Below are positions 1 to 9,405 of a stretch of 64,000 bases of DNA, piece by piece (the stretch's first letter is position 1; the number at the start of each line of letters is the position of its first letter). The notes beneath the pieces were generated by a model. It was not told the DNA's origin. It ran no database searches and saw only the letters and a list, made by a program, of their open reading frames with translations. The position numbers and the translations under genes are program-made. Source of the stretch: Vanessa cardui (Eukaryota > Arthropoda > Insecta > Lepidoptera > Nymphalidae); assembly GCF_905220365.1 (NCBI RefSeq), contig NC_061129.1, positions 12,586,803 through 12,650,802 of the forward strand, in the 5' to 3' direction.

Positions 1-184
1 ACTTCAAGCGAAATTAGAATCTCCATGTATTATAGTTTTAGAGTTTAAATTAAGTAAGCATGAACTGATTATTCAACCGAATTCAGGAACCTAATCAAAA
101 ACATATAACGAAACTGTTCATGACGTCATTTCGTTTCTAAAAGGTTATTTTTGAAATAATTTTCGTATAAACAATTTACTTAAA
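1..184. other. AT-rich sequence, nothing recognised
   Basis: No open frame of note, no repeat family that recurs elsewhere in the window, and no RNA gene is visible here. Confidence 0.6.
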
Positions 185-333
185 TGTTGAAAAGGAGTAA
201 CTACTGATTTTCTTGCCGATTACGATAGAATCCACTTTCTGAACATGTGGTCATTTAATATATTTGTTAAATGACTAATCAAAAGTGCTTGTAAAAGCCT
301 ACTTGAAAAAAGTATATTTTGATTTTGATAGAC
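185..333 (+). mobile_element. Element C (LINE/SINE 3' end), degraded copy
   Basis: Carries the landmarks of a family seen at least five more times in the window: GAGTAACTACTGA, then a degraded form of the TTCTTGCCGGTTC block, then AAGTGCTTGTAAAAGCCTACTTGA and an ending in TTTTGATTTTGAT. The landmark order and the TTTGAT tail suggest the 3' end of a non-LTR retrotransposon or a SINE derived from one. No coding sequence is retained. Confidence 0.75.
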
Positions 334-960
334 TTATAATAAGGCGCATTATATGTACATTCAAAATATAATGTATAATAGCGACCATACGACTTGGTTA
401 AATATTATTATATTTCGATACTGAAAATCTCTTTACTGCAACTACTTAATACGAAATCCAAATTGAATTTGCTCAGAAACTTTGAACACTTATTTCTTCT
501 TGGTTAGTTCTGCAACGAAATTTAAAAACTTGCATACTTTATCACTTAAATTTTTTGAACAATGTGATCTTCCTTTAAAGTATTTACGGAAATGCGAAGT
601 TGATATGTCTAATAGGAATTTAAATTGTATCTTATATTTAGATTTCATATGTACGGCCTATTTTATTTTTAACTTTGAATTGGTTTTTTGTAAAATTAAA
701 TTAGATTTTAGCAAATTTAATTTATATAGAAATCCTACCTATATTCTATATATACACAGATACACGCTCATTGTCCAATACGGAAGCCAGAGAGAATTCG
801 AGTAAAAGTTTTACTTGCCTTCAAAGGCACAGTAGTACATACACCCACTTAAACGTATTATGTTTTTATTACCCTGTGTCTAGAGACTAACTAAGATTTA
901 CCACTTCTAGTTAATAGCTATCTGCGTTAATAGTGAAATACACAATATTTAATGGTGATA
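334..960. other. AT-rich sequence with one accidental-looking open frame
   Basis: An open frame of 107 codons at 482-805 (+) begins with TTG. Its translation is rich in Phe, Leu, Ile and Asn, as AT-rich noncoding DNA gives, and shows no domain. I treat it as noncoding. Confidence 0.6.
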
Positions 961-969
961 TCGCATAAA

Positions 970-1042
970 TTGGCGGTGAATGCTTTACCTTCTCCTCAAA
1001 AGGAAGAGGAGGCCCTGCAGTGAGAAATTTGTTGTTGTGTTA
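970..1042 (+). mobile_element. SINE-A 3' fragment
   Basis: TTCTCCTCAAAAGGAAGAGGAGGCC followed by CAGTGAGAAATTTG and a short GTT run matches the last 70 bp of SINE-A (compare 2695-2762). The head and middle are missing. Confidence 0.7.
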
Positions 1043-1184
1043 TTGAATTCTTTTTATATCTAAGAGTTTGAGATAGTATGCTCGTTTTTTAGAAGTCTAA
1101 TTAAACTTATGTTTTTTTTTTTTAATATTATTGATAAATTGTTTACTATTATAATGAGCATGTGTAAGTATAAGCGTACTTAAA

Positions 1185-1310
1185 ATCTTGGTAACCAACG
1201 TTGGTGACGTATTGGTGATAGGTGAAATAATTCATATTTGATAATGAACCAATATCTATTGGCCGAAGTTAGAACCAACAGTTGACCCACATTTGCCAGC
1301 CCGCCTAACT
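1185..1310 (+). mobile_element. Element D, degraded internal fragment
   Basis: Weakly matches the middle of element D (compare 14955-15040): a 'tcttggtaaccaacgttggtgacg' block, then 'ttggtgat', then a run resembling 'aatgtctatgggcg'. Many substitutions make it an old copy. Confidence 0.4.
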
Positions 1311-1896
1311 TATATGAAATAAAAAATAATAATGATAAAATTTTATCAACAATAATAAGGTAAAATATATCCTAATAAATTGCCACTAAATCTTCGCTTG
1401 GTGGCAAAATCGCCATTTTCTTAAACGGCTTGCTTAGTAGAGCGTCGAACGACTTAGATCATTAATTTTATCTGGTCACGTCGCAGACAGCTTGCGACCA
1501 AGAGTACCCGCCTTTCCTGATACTTTATTTATGTTGTACGTGGAAGTAAGTACCGCTTGTTTTTATATTAATTGTTCATATAAAAAGAGTTAAAAATATT
1601 ACAACTACTGAATACTGCTATTTGGCAAGAATATCTGATAAGTGGATGATTTGTGGTGGGTGGAATTTAAAAAGTTGCCAATGTTTTTTTATTTCTAATT
1701 TCGGTTAGTCTGTCATCGAGTCATGGATGAAAATTTGATACTTTATATTATTAAATGTATTGTAAATCCTTATTTTATAGTTGCAGTTATTTAAATACGG
1801 TTATATAATTAATAGGCATAATTAGAATCATATATTTTTTTATAGTTGATTATACTTAAGCATTTACAATACAGCTATAGATTATATTATGTAACT
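1311..1896. other. No recognised feature
   Basis: AT-rich DNA. No open frame, structured repeat or family match was seen. Confidence 0.5.
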
Positions 1897-1990
1897 CTGT
1901 ATGTGGCCTCTGCGCCCTTAAGCCGCTGAACCGATATTGGGGCAATTTAGTATGAAGATAGTGAGCCCTAACAAAGGACAAAGGAACACT
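1897..1990 (+). mobile_element. Helitron-like F, internal fragment
   Basis: The block AAGCCGCTGAACCGATATTGG, followed by 'tttagtatgaag', is the conserved internal block of family F (compare 28141-28180). Both termini are missing, so the orientation rests on this block alone. Confidence 0.6.
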
Positions 1991-2444
1991 TGTTAAATAC
2001 ACCCGTTAAATTAAGAGGGAAAACTCTTTTGAAAAGAAAATAATTTTCCACAGTCTTACTTTTACTTAACACTAGCGGCTCAACCAATCTTACACACGCT
2101 ATCAGTACAAGAAAATTCATAAAAAAAAATCGTCAATTATTTTCTATCATTGCAAATATTTTTAACAGAGATAAGGATATATAATTGACTTTTAAAATTT
2201 ACTGTTACATAAAGTTTATTTGAAATATTACGTTCAATAAATGGCATCGACATAAAACGTAGTTGAATTTCGCTGATACAGCTTTCGCTTTATTCATCCA
2301 AAGCGCGAGCGGTCGTTGGCTTATTGACATACCTTTCAAAAACCCCTAAAGAAAAAAGTCCAACAGCGTTTGATGGTTTGGATGGCCTTTTCTGGTTACT
2401 GTACGGGGATTTGCATGGATTACACGACTATAAAATAAGGTCAT
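1991..2444. other. No recognised feature
   Basis: AT-rich. No coding potential or family match noticed. Confidence 0.5.
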
Positions 2445-2457
2445 TTAATGATGTAAT

Positions 2458-2762
2458 AGTGAGTCGAGATGGCCCAGTGGTTAGAACACGTGAATCTTAA
2501 CCGATGATTGCGGGTTCAAACCCAGGCAAGCACCGCTGTTTCATGTGCTTAATTTGTCTTTATAATTCATCTCGTGCTCAGCGGCGAAGGAAAACATCGT
2601 GAAGAAACCTGCATGTGACAAATTTCATAGAAATTCTGCCACATGTGCATTCCACCAACCCGCACTGGAACAGCGTGATGGAATATGTTCCAAACCTTCT
2701 CCTCAAAGGGAGAGGAGGCCTTTAGCCCAGCAGTGGGAATTTACAGGCTGTTGTTGTTGTTG
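2458..2762 (+). mobile_element. SINE-A, full-length copy with 13-bp TSD
   Basis: A tRNA-derived SINE. The head has an A-box-like GGCCCAGTGGTTAGAAC and a B-box-like GGTTCAAACCC, the polymerase III internal promoter. The body follows (ATTCATCTCGTGCTCAGCGG, CCTGCATGTGAC, ATTCCACCAACCCGCA, AGGGAGAGGAGGCC), with a (GTT)n tail. The 13-bp sequence TTAATGATGTAAT flanks it exactly at 2445-2457 and 2763-2775. A SINE has no protein, so transposition depends on a LINE reverse transcriptase. It is among the best-preserved copies here and a good reference for the family. The head is tRNA-like but is not a working tRNA gene. Confidence 0.95.
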
Positions 2763-2858
2763 TTAATGATGTAATGTTGTATATGGATCTAACTTGTTAT
2801 TTGTACACAAATCTTGACAATTATGAAAACGTTACCCCTCGAACTTTCTAGTATAATT

Positions 2859-2914
2859 CTGGCTCAAAATCCAAACTAAACAGCTGTCACTGTTTAATTT
2901 GGATTTTGAGCCAG
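2859..2914. repeat. 25-bp inverted repeat (hairpin)
   Basis: Arms 2859-2883 and 2890-2914 are reverse complements with one mismatch, separated by the 6-bp loop CTGTCA. The arm core is TGGCTCAAAATCCAAA. It does not match the SINE or LINE families here. It may be a decayed fold-back element or an independent hairpin. Confidence 0.9.
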
Positions 2915-3597
2915 ACAGCCAGCCGTTGTTAATGCGTTCCAGATTGTGTCAATGTCGATCAGGGAAGCAAATGAGATAAAACTGATACGAAGAGCCGGTT
3001 GAGACATAGACGAATTATTTCGGAAAGAAACCGTTCACTTCTTCTTATTCCATTATCGATTCCACGGACGATTTTTTTTATTTTCTTTTTTTGTGGAATA
3101 GTTGGTAAACGAGCAGAACGAAAGCAACTACCATCATCCATGGAACTCCTGGGGACTTGCAGCGCTGCTGTGTATTTTCAATCATTGAGTCAATTAAATT
3201 TTAATCAATAAAGATACATATCTCTGCTTACGATTTCACTGTGGATCATTTTTTGAAGTAGTAAATTCTTCAGTGTAGTGCCGAATATATTTTTGTTCAC
3301 AATTTCTCACTACTCTCAAAAATACTTCGTTATTTGGAAGTTAATGTTAAAATTACGTCTTTTAATTCATACATGTATTGACATATTCAAATCACTTTGC
3401 CATCCATATTTTTCGTGGTAATTTGAAATTGTCGCTGTCATTCATTATTTCTAAAATATTGCTCTACAGTGAGAACGCGTTATTTTTTCGTGTTGCTCTC
3501 ACTTTTTGATAACCTCTACATGTCACGTAGGGTAACATTTTGCTTGATAGATGACAACAATTTTTTTTTTTCTAATTAGACCTTGTTACGTATATGA
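2915..3597. other. No recognised gene
   Basis: Two overlapping opposite-strand frames of 60-70 codons lie around 2959-3211. They look like shadows of each other, with no domain. T-runs occur at 3066-3090 and 3561-3571. Confidence 0.5.
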
Positions 3598-3712
3598 GAG
3601 CCGAGACGGCCCAGTAATTAGAACGCGTGCATTTAAACCGATGATTGCAGATTCAAACCCAGGCAAGCACTGCTGAATTTTCATGTGATTTATTTGTGTT
3701 TATAATTCATCT
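3598..3712 (+). mobile_element. SINE-A, 5' half (split by an RTE insertion)
   Basis: tRNA-like head (GGCCCAGTAATTAGAACGCG...ATTCAAACCCAGGCAAGCAC) and body up to AATTCATCT at 3704-3712, where an RTE LINE has inserted. The SINE resumes at 6930. Its own TSD is TTACGTATAT at 3586-3595 and TTATGTATAT at 7132-7141, one mismatch apart, so the SINE is clearly older than the LINE in it. Confidence 0.93.
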
Positions 3713-3720
3713 CATCATCA

Positions 3721-6684
3721 TCAACAGCCTATTTTTGTCCACTGTTGGACATAGGCCTCTCCCAGTGCACGCCACTGTGGTCTTTCTCCGGCTACTCGCA
3801 TCCAGCTCCTGCCTGCCGCCTTGCGTATATCGTCACTCCACCGTGCCTGAGGACGTCCTACACTACGTTTGCCGAGACGCGGTCTCCACTCTAGAACACG
3901 TTTTCCCCAACGGTTGTCGGTTCTACGACAAATATGACCAGCCCACTGCCACTTCAGCTTACTAATCCGGTGGGCTATGTCGATGACTTTGGTTCTTTGA
4001 CGGATCACCTAATTTCTGATGCGATCCCTCAAAGAAACGCCGAGCATAGCCCTTTCCATAGCACGCTGAGCGACTTTAAGCAGGTGGACCAGCCTTGTCG
4101 TGAGTATCCACGTTTCGGCTCCGTATGTCATGACGGGTAGGACGCACTGATTGAAGACTTTCGTCTTAAGGCACTGTGGGATCGACGATGTTAGGATTCG
4201 ACGTAACTTCCCAAATGCTGCCCAACCCAGCTGAATTCTTCTATTCACCTCGTCCTCAAGGTTGTTTCTACCTAATCGCAGAGTCTGCCCGAGGTAGACA
4301 TATTTTTGAACAACTTCGAGAACGGTACCGTGTATCGTAGTCGGTTCCGGTAGAACATGTTCATTGAACATGACCTTGGTTTTATCCAAGTTCATCCGTA
4401 GGCCGATACGCATAGAAGAATCAGCCAGCTCGTTCAGCATTTGTTGTAGGTCCTGCAGCGTTTCTGCCACGATGACGATGTCGTCTGCGAATCTCAAGTG
4501 AGAGATGTATTCGCCATTGATGTTAATGCCACGTCCTTTCCAGTTCAGCGTCTTGAACATATCCTCCATTGCATTAGTGAACAATTTGGGGGAAATAACA
4601 TCCCCTTGTCTCACTCCTCGATGCAAAGGTATGGGATTTGTTTGCTGATTCTGTACTCGGACGGACATGGTGGCAGCTTCGTAGAGACATCTCATCACTT
4701 GGATGTATCGCCAATCAACTTGGCAACGCTGCAGGGACTCCAGAACAGCCCAGATTTCAACCGAGTCAAAGGCCTTCTCATAGTCCACGAATGCAAGACA
4801 CAGGGGCCGATTATACTCATGGGACTTCTGTATAATCTGCCGCACTGTATGGATGTGGTCTATGGTGCCGTATCCGGTCCGAAACCCGGCCTGCTCCGGG
4901 GGTTGGAATTCGTCGAATCTTCGCGCAAGACGGTTCGTGATCACTCTTGAAAACAGCTTATAGACGTGGCTCAGTAGGGATATGGGACGATAGTTCTTCA
5001 GCAGGGTTTTGTCTCCCTTTTTGAAGAACAGGACGACCACACTCCTACTCCACGCCTCCGGAGTTCTCCCTTCGAAGAGGACAGAGTTAAAAAGCGTCTG
5101 AAGTTCCCTAAGTACCGGTTTACCTCCCGCTTTTAATAGTTCTGTGGTAACGCCGTCCTCTCCAGGGGCTTTTCCATTTTTAAGCTGTCCAAGAGCAGTC
5201 TCGATTTCGCCAATACTGACTTCAGGCAGGTCTTCGGAGAAATGGCGTGTTAATGTAGCTCTAGGATCCTCATTTTCGGGATCAGGTCGAGATGCATGCG
5301 ATGCGTATAACCGGCCGTAGAAGTCCTCTACTTCCGAAAGTACTGCCAGCTTAGAAGAAACGACTTCTCCACTTGCTGTGGTCAACTTCGTCAGGTGGCT
5401 CCTTCCAAGAGATTGTACGAACACCTTAGACCCCCGATTCTGCTCAATAGCTCTTTCTATTGCAAGAGCATTGGAGCACCGGAGGTCGTGTCGTACGCGC
5501 CTGCTGATCTCTTGGTTTAATTGCCGTTTCTCTGACGAAGTGACAGGTGGGTTTTCACGTCGTTTCTTCATGAGCCCCAAAGTCTCTTCCGAAAGGTTCG
5601 ACTTCCTGCCCTTACGCTGCATGCCACAATATCTCGTGCCTTCTTCCCTGAGAATTCGAACTACATTTTCGAGGTTCTGGTTTACGTCCGTTGTGGTTTC
5701 CACGGCAGCGAATCGGTTCTCCAGGATTGACTGGAATGTTTCAGATCCCGCAATGGTTTGGAGCAGCTTTGGTCAGAGCGTGGACTTCATCAGACGGGCG
5801 CGCTCGGCCTTAAAATTGATATTCAGAGAGCCTCGGAGGAGTCGGTGATCACTACCGGTATTGAACCTGTTAATCACTGAGACGTCTCTGAATATATGCC
5901 TCTTGTCCGTCATTATGAAGTCGATCTCGTTTTTCGTCATAGTGTCGGGGCTTTGCCACGTCCACTTCCTTTGCGGCTGCTTCTTGAAGAAGGAGTTCAT
6001 CAAGAAGAGCCCCTCCCGTTCGAGGAAGTTGACAAGCATTTGCCCCCTATGATTCCTGCTTCCAAATCCATGGGGTCCTACTACCGATTCGCTGCAGTTC
6101 TGTACTCCCACTTTAGCGTTGAAGTCCCCCATGACAACGTTGTAGTGGGTTTTCGTGGTGAAGTGGAGGGCCCTCGATATGTCATCGAATAATTCTTCCA
6201 CTTCATCGTCCGAGTGTGTCGAGGTCGGTGCGTACGCTTGCACCACCTTGAGGCTGTACCTCTCGGTGAGCTTTATAATGAGGTACGCTACCCTGTTCGA
6301 CACACTGGAGATTTCCACCACGTTGTCAACTAGGGACTTATTTACCAGAAACCCAACGCCACCTTGGGATTGTTGGTCACCCTCTCGGAAGTACATTAGG
6401 TGGCCTGATTCGAGGGTTACGGTGTCCTCTCCCTCTCTACGGACTTCACATAGCCCTAATATGTGCCACCTAATTTTCCCAAGTTCTACCTCAAGTTGCG
6501 CTAGATGCGAGTCAAGCCGTAGCGTGCGTCCGTTGTACGTCGCAAGGGTCAGCCGGTTGTGGTGGCCTCCCGTAGCCCGGTGATTCTTGGCACCCCCCGT
6601 CCCGCCGTTACCATCGTCGCCACCATGACGAGGAATAGCGGTGCTGCCGGGAACTGGGGGCCGTGGCTTGCGTGTGTGCTGCAT
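3721..6684 (-). pseudogene. RTE endonuclease-reverse transcriptase, two nonsense codons
   Basis: One frame of 988 codons with internal stops at 5773-5775 (TGA, probably from CGA by CpG decay) and 4009-4011 (TAG); all segments are in the same frame. N-terminal APE-like endonuclease: LTLATYNGRTLR, GLCEVRR, VVQAYAPTS, VVMGDFNAKVG, GSDHRLLRG. Reverse transcriptase: GKAPGEDGVTTELLK, LAFVDYEKAFDSVE (motif A Asp), GVRQGDVISPKLFTNAMEDM (motif B), LRFADDIVIVAE (motif C, both Asp present), NLDKTKVMF. The RTE C-terminal domain follows the second stop (KWQWAGHI, GRPQARWSDDI, AYVQQW). In an intact relative this one protein nicks target DNA and reverse-transcribes the element RNA there. The ATG at 6682-6684 is the first one seen; the frame stays open upstream to TAA at 6790-6792, so a longer N-terminus with a non-ATG start is possible. 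All catalytic motifs survive, but no full-length product can be made without readthrough. Confidence 0.93.
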
Positions 6685-6929
6685 GTGGAGGTTGTGCCCA
6701 TAATCGCCACGCTGGGCAGGCGGGTTGGCGATCGCAGGGCGTAGCTTCTCGCACCGGTGACGCTGCTGCCCGTCACCGGCCTGTGGTATTTAGCTACGCC
6801 TATTATGTTGATGGTTATACCGCCATCAGTCGGTCGCCAGAGCCTCGTTTGCTGGTCGGCAGGATGCACCACGGGCAGGTGAGGTTGGCTTGGGGCACTA
6901 AGGTGTAGTTTGCGCCCCCTTACATCCCA
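6685..6929 (-). other. RTE 5' leader
   Basis: GC-rich sequence between the SINE junction and the first ATG of the RTE frame. A second minus-strand frame (6549-6872) overlaps it and the endonuclease start. It is rich in Thr, Pro and Ser and shows no endonuclease motif, so I read it as a leader or shadow frame. Any promoter would have to lie here, but no TATA box is evident. Confidence 0.6.
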
Positions 6930-7131
6930 AATTCATCTAGTGTTCAGGAAAACATCATGAGGATGCAAGTGTCTAATTTCAGAGAAATATTGCCACATGT
7001 GTATTCCACCAACTCGCATTGGAACAGCGTAGTGGAATATGTTCCGAACCTTCTCTTCAAAGGGAGAGGAGGCCCGAAGGCTGGGCTAACCCAGCAATGA
7101 GAAATTTACAGGCTGTTGTTGTTGTTGTTGT
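6930..7131 (+). mobile_element. SINE-A, 3' half (continues the copy from 3598)
   Basis: Begins with the second copy of the RTE target AATTCATCT and runs through GTGTATTCCACCAAC, GGGAGAGGAGGCCC and CAGCAATGAGAAATTTACAGGC to a (GTT)n tail. The 3' TSD is at 7132-7141. A short extra duplication (GCCCGAAGGCTGGGCTAACCC) lies near 7073-7093. Confidence 0.93.
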
Positions 7132-7141
7132 TTATGTATAT

Positions 7142-7843
7142 ACAATTTACTTGATTAGTTTAAAGATATATTTTAAAAAGAAATACTCAAATTATTGTAC
7201 TTGATTATGAATGGCAAAGAGGCCGAATAGTTTTTTTTTATAGTTTTTTTACGTTACATATAGAAACTTAACTTCATGCTTAGTTCTATACGTCTATCAG
7301 ATTTATTCGGATTTTATCACTTTAGAAATAAATTATTTTATTATTTTGTAAAAAAATATTTATCTCTTAAAAATAATGATATTCCAAAGTTTCCTATTTG
7401 ATTGCAATTAATTCCACCAACACTCAGCTTTATAGTACGCATTAAACCGTCTTTATGGTCTAGGCAGATTGATGACAGAAGCCGACATTTATTGAATGTT
7501 AAAAAGAGCGGCTTATACGAGATTAAGAGGGGCGAGTGAGTTTTTTTAATATAAATAAAAAAATGTTGACTTTATGGTGATTACCAATTTTTTATGTGCA
7601 ATGTTTTTGAAAGTTATAAAAGTAGTAATTCTTGGTCAACTTTTTTATGTCATTTTTGTTCGAAAGAAAATTTATTTTTAAGTATGTTTCGCTTCTGTTA
7701 TGTGTAAGCGCTTGATTTAAAATTTATTGCTAAAGCTTATTCTGAAAAACGATAGACAAGGTTACGGATATGATCTCTGAAGAGAAATAAAAAAAGAAAT
7801 TGATTTAAATGAAAGGAAAATTCCTTTAGAAATATGCCGAAAT
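7142..7843. other. No recognised feature
   Basis: AT-rich. T-run at 7231-7239. No open frame or family match. Confidence 0.55.
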
Positions 7844-7884
7844 AAAAATATTAAATAACACATTCTTTGTTATTTAATATTTTT
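7844..7884. repeat. 16-bp perfect inverted repeat
   Basis: Arms 7844-7859 (AAAAATATTAAATAAC) and 7869-7884 are perfect reverse complements with a 9-nt loop. The sequence is pure AT-type, so chance is possible. Confidence 0.8.
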
Positions 7885-7937
7885 TATTAGATTTGTATCT
7901 TTATATATGCTTAAGAATAAGCTTTGCGATTTCTTAG

Positions 7938-8157
7938 GCATTTTCTGCTCCGCACAACCACTTTGTGGAACCAGCTTTCGCCGGCGGTTTTTCCGAACCG
8001 ATACGACATGGGAACCTTCAAGAAAAGAGCCTACTCCTTTCTTAAAGGCCGGCAACGCACCTGCAAGCCCCCTGGTGCTGCAGATGTCCATGGGCGGTGG
8101 TAGTCACTTTCCATCAGGTGAGCCTCCTGCTCGTTTGCCTAATATCACATAAAAAAA
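7938..8157 (+). mobile_element. LINE-E 3' end (C-terminal coding plus 3' UTR)
   Basis: A 5'-truncated LINE. In the frame starting near 7941 the plus strand reads RTTTLWNQLSPAVFPNR, then YDMGTFKKRAYSFLKGRQR, and reaches TAG at about 8100. The L-W-N-x-L-P...F-K-x-R-x-Y pattern is the C-terminal signature of CR1/Jockey-group LINE proteins. The 3' UTR (CATCAGGTGAGCCTCCTGCTCGTTTGCC) ends in a short A-run. Two more copies lie at 33148-33250 and 46371-46612. No enzymatic domain is left. Confidence 0.82.
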
Positions 8158-8810
8158 GCTAGACCAACTAAATTGGATATTCACCGAAGAACAAGAACGT
8201 AAAATGGCAGAAAGTGATAAGATGATAGAAAAAAAAATTGATAATTTACACAAACACATTTTTATATATATTTCATTTCGAATGAAAAAAATATTATATT
8301 GGTATATTGAAAAATACGGCTATAAATTATTTTTATAGTATGTAAATTGAAAACGTTTAAAGATACACTCCAACTTTGACTAATCTCCAAATAAACATTA
8401 TTTCTTAAGGAAAAAAACTGCCAGTTATAAAATGGTTGAGCATTCAAAGCCTTTTTTATTACAGATTTTATACGTTATAAAGATGTCAGTAAAATTACTC
8501 TTGCGTTTTGTATGTTCATTTCAGGATTCATTGTTTTCACCTCAAAGTTTTGGTAAAATTTAATAGAAAAACACCATATGTGGTATAAATATAATATTAT
8601 GTCGGTCGGCATAGGTCCTTGAAGGGATGTTATTTTTCTTCGCGGGTTATTGGATTACTTGGCTAGTCTGGATGGTACTTGTCCAATGATTTCAATCTCG
8701 GATCATCTCCATTATCATCATAATTAGTCTGTAGTCTAAAGCTAGATATGAGCATCATTTTTACGTCCCCAATATATCTAAATAAATAAATAGAAAAATT
8801 TTTTTTTTAA
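8158..8810. other. No recognised feature
   Basis: AT-rich sequence. Several short open frames with no domain, and no family match. Confidence 0.5.
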
Positions 8811-9215
8811 TCACGCATGAGAAAGCAACCGTAGGTGAGCAATACGATTTATTATTACAGGCGCGAGTACTGGCGGAGAGTTTTCTACATTCAGAATATT
8901 AAACAAGCACAGATGGAGCGTACAGAACATTATAGTGAAGTACCAAAAACGAATACATAATAAACCAGCTGCAAATATCCGGTAGTGTATTTGACGAATA
9001 TTTGTGTTAATACATAAAGAATACGTCTTGATAAAATGAAAGCCTTCAAACGAGGCGTGAAGAGGCATCTTGCGGGCCGGCATGGCGAAGGTGACTAGTG
9101 CAGCTCATTCTTGCTGTGCGTACTAGTCTTCTTCGCGTTTGGATTCCATTTCCACTTACCATCAGGTGGAGCGGAGTCATATGTCTAACCGGATATTATA
9201 AAAAAAAGCTCACCT
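8811..9215 (+). mobile_element. Decayed Jockey-type LINE 3' end
   Basis: Near 9038 the plus strand reads MKAFKRGVKRHLAGRHGEGD followed by TAG, resembling the basic C-terminus of Jockey/CR1-type LINE proteins. The 3' UTR contains TTACCATCAGGTGGAGCGGAGTCAT and ends in an A-run (9202-9209). Upstream, 8829-8957 has an open segment containing YYYRREYWRRVFYIQNIKQ whose relation to the LINE is unclear. The 3' end is the safer part; the 5' limit is a guess. Confidence 0.5.
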
Positions 9216-9294
9216 GAAGCCTGGGTTTTTTGTTAATTCTTAGGCAGGACATTTTATAAAATTAATTGTACTTTTTTTACGTGCTCTGTAATTG

Positions 9295-9405
9295 TAATGG
9301 TAGAATAGAGTAACTACTGAATTTCTTATTAATTTAATTGAACACTGTAATGACGAACCAAAAGGGGCTTTGAATGAAATATGTTTTGATTGTGATAATC
9401 ATTAA
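9295..9405 (+). mobile_element. Element C, strongly degraded copy
   Basis: AGAGTAACTACTGAATTTCTT at the start and GAATGAAATATGTTTTGATTGTGAT at the end match the two borders of element C. The central block is gone or replaced. Confidence 0.5.

Larger units (their letters stand above)
3713..6929 (-). mobile_element. RTE-type LINE retrotransposon, near full length
   Basis: About 3.2 kb, the usual length of an RTE element. Read on the minus strand it has a short 5' leader (6929 to about 6685), a single endonuclease/reverse-transcriptase frame, almost no 3' UTR, and a (TGA)n tail at 3713-3726, a hallmark of RTE 3' ends. The target AATTCATCT is duplicated at 3704-3712 and 6930-6938, which fixes both ends inside a SINE-A copy. 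It is much more G+C-rich than its surroundings. With only two stops in its long frame, the insertion should be fairly young. Confidence 0.95.

Noticed and set aside
482..805. 107-codon open frame
   Set aside because: Non-ATG start, strongly AT-driven amino-acid composition, no domain or upstream signals.
2459..2535. tRNA gene call at the head of SINE-A
   Set aside because: The A- and B-box regions are tRNA-like, but the same head recurs with the same 200-bp body and tail at many places with TSDs, so it is a SINE.
4498..4950. 150-codon plus-strand frame, and others at 5378-5848 and 6155-6583
   Set aside because: These lie antisense to the RTE reading frame and are shadows of its GC-rich coding sequence.
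6549..6872. 107-codon minus-strand frame as a separate RTE ORF1
   Set aside because: It overlaps the endonuclease in another frame, shows no Gag-like or nucleic-acid-binding motif, and RTE elements usually have a single main frame.
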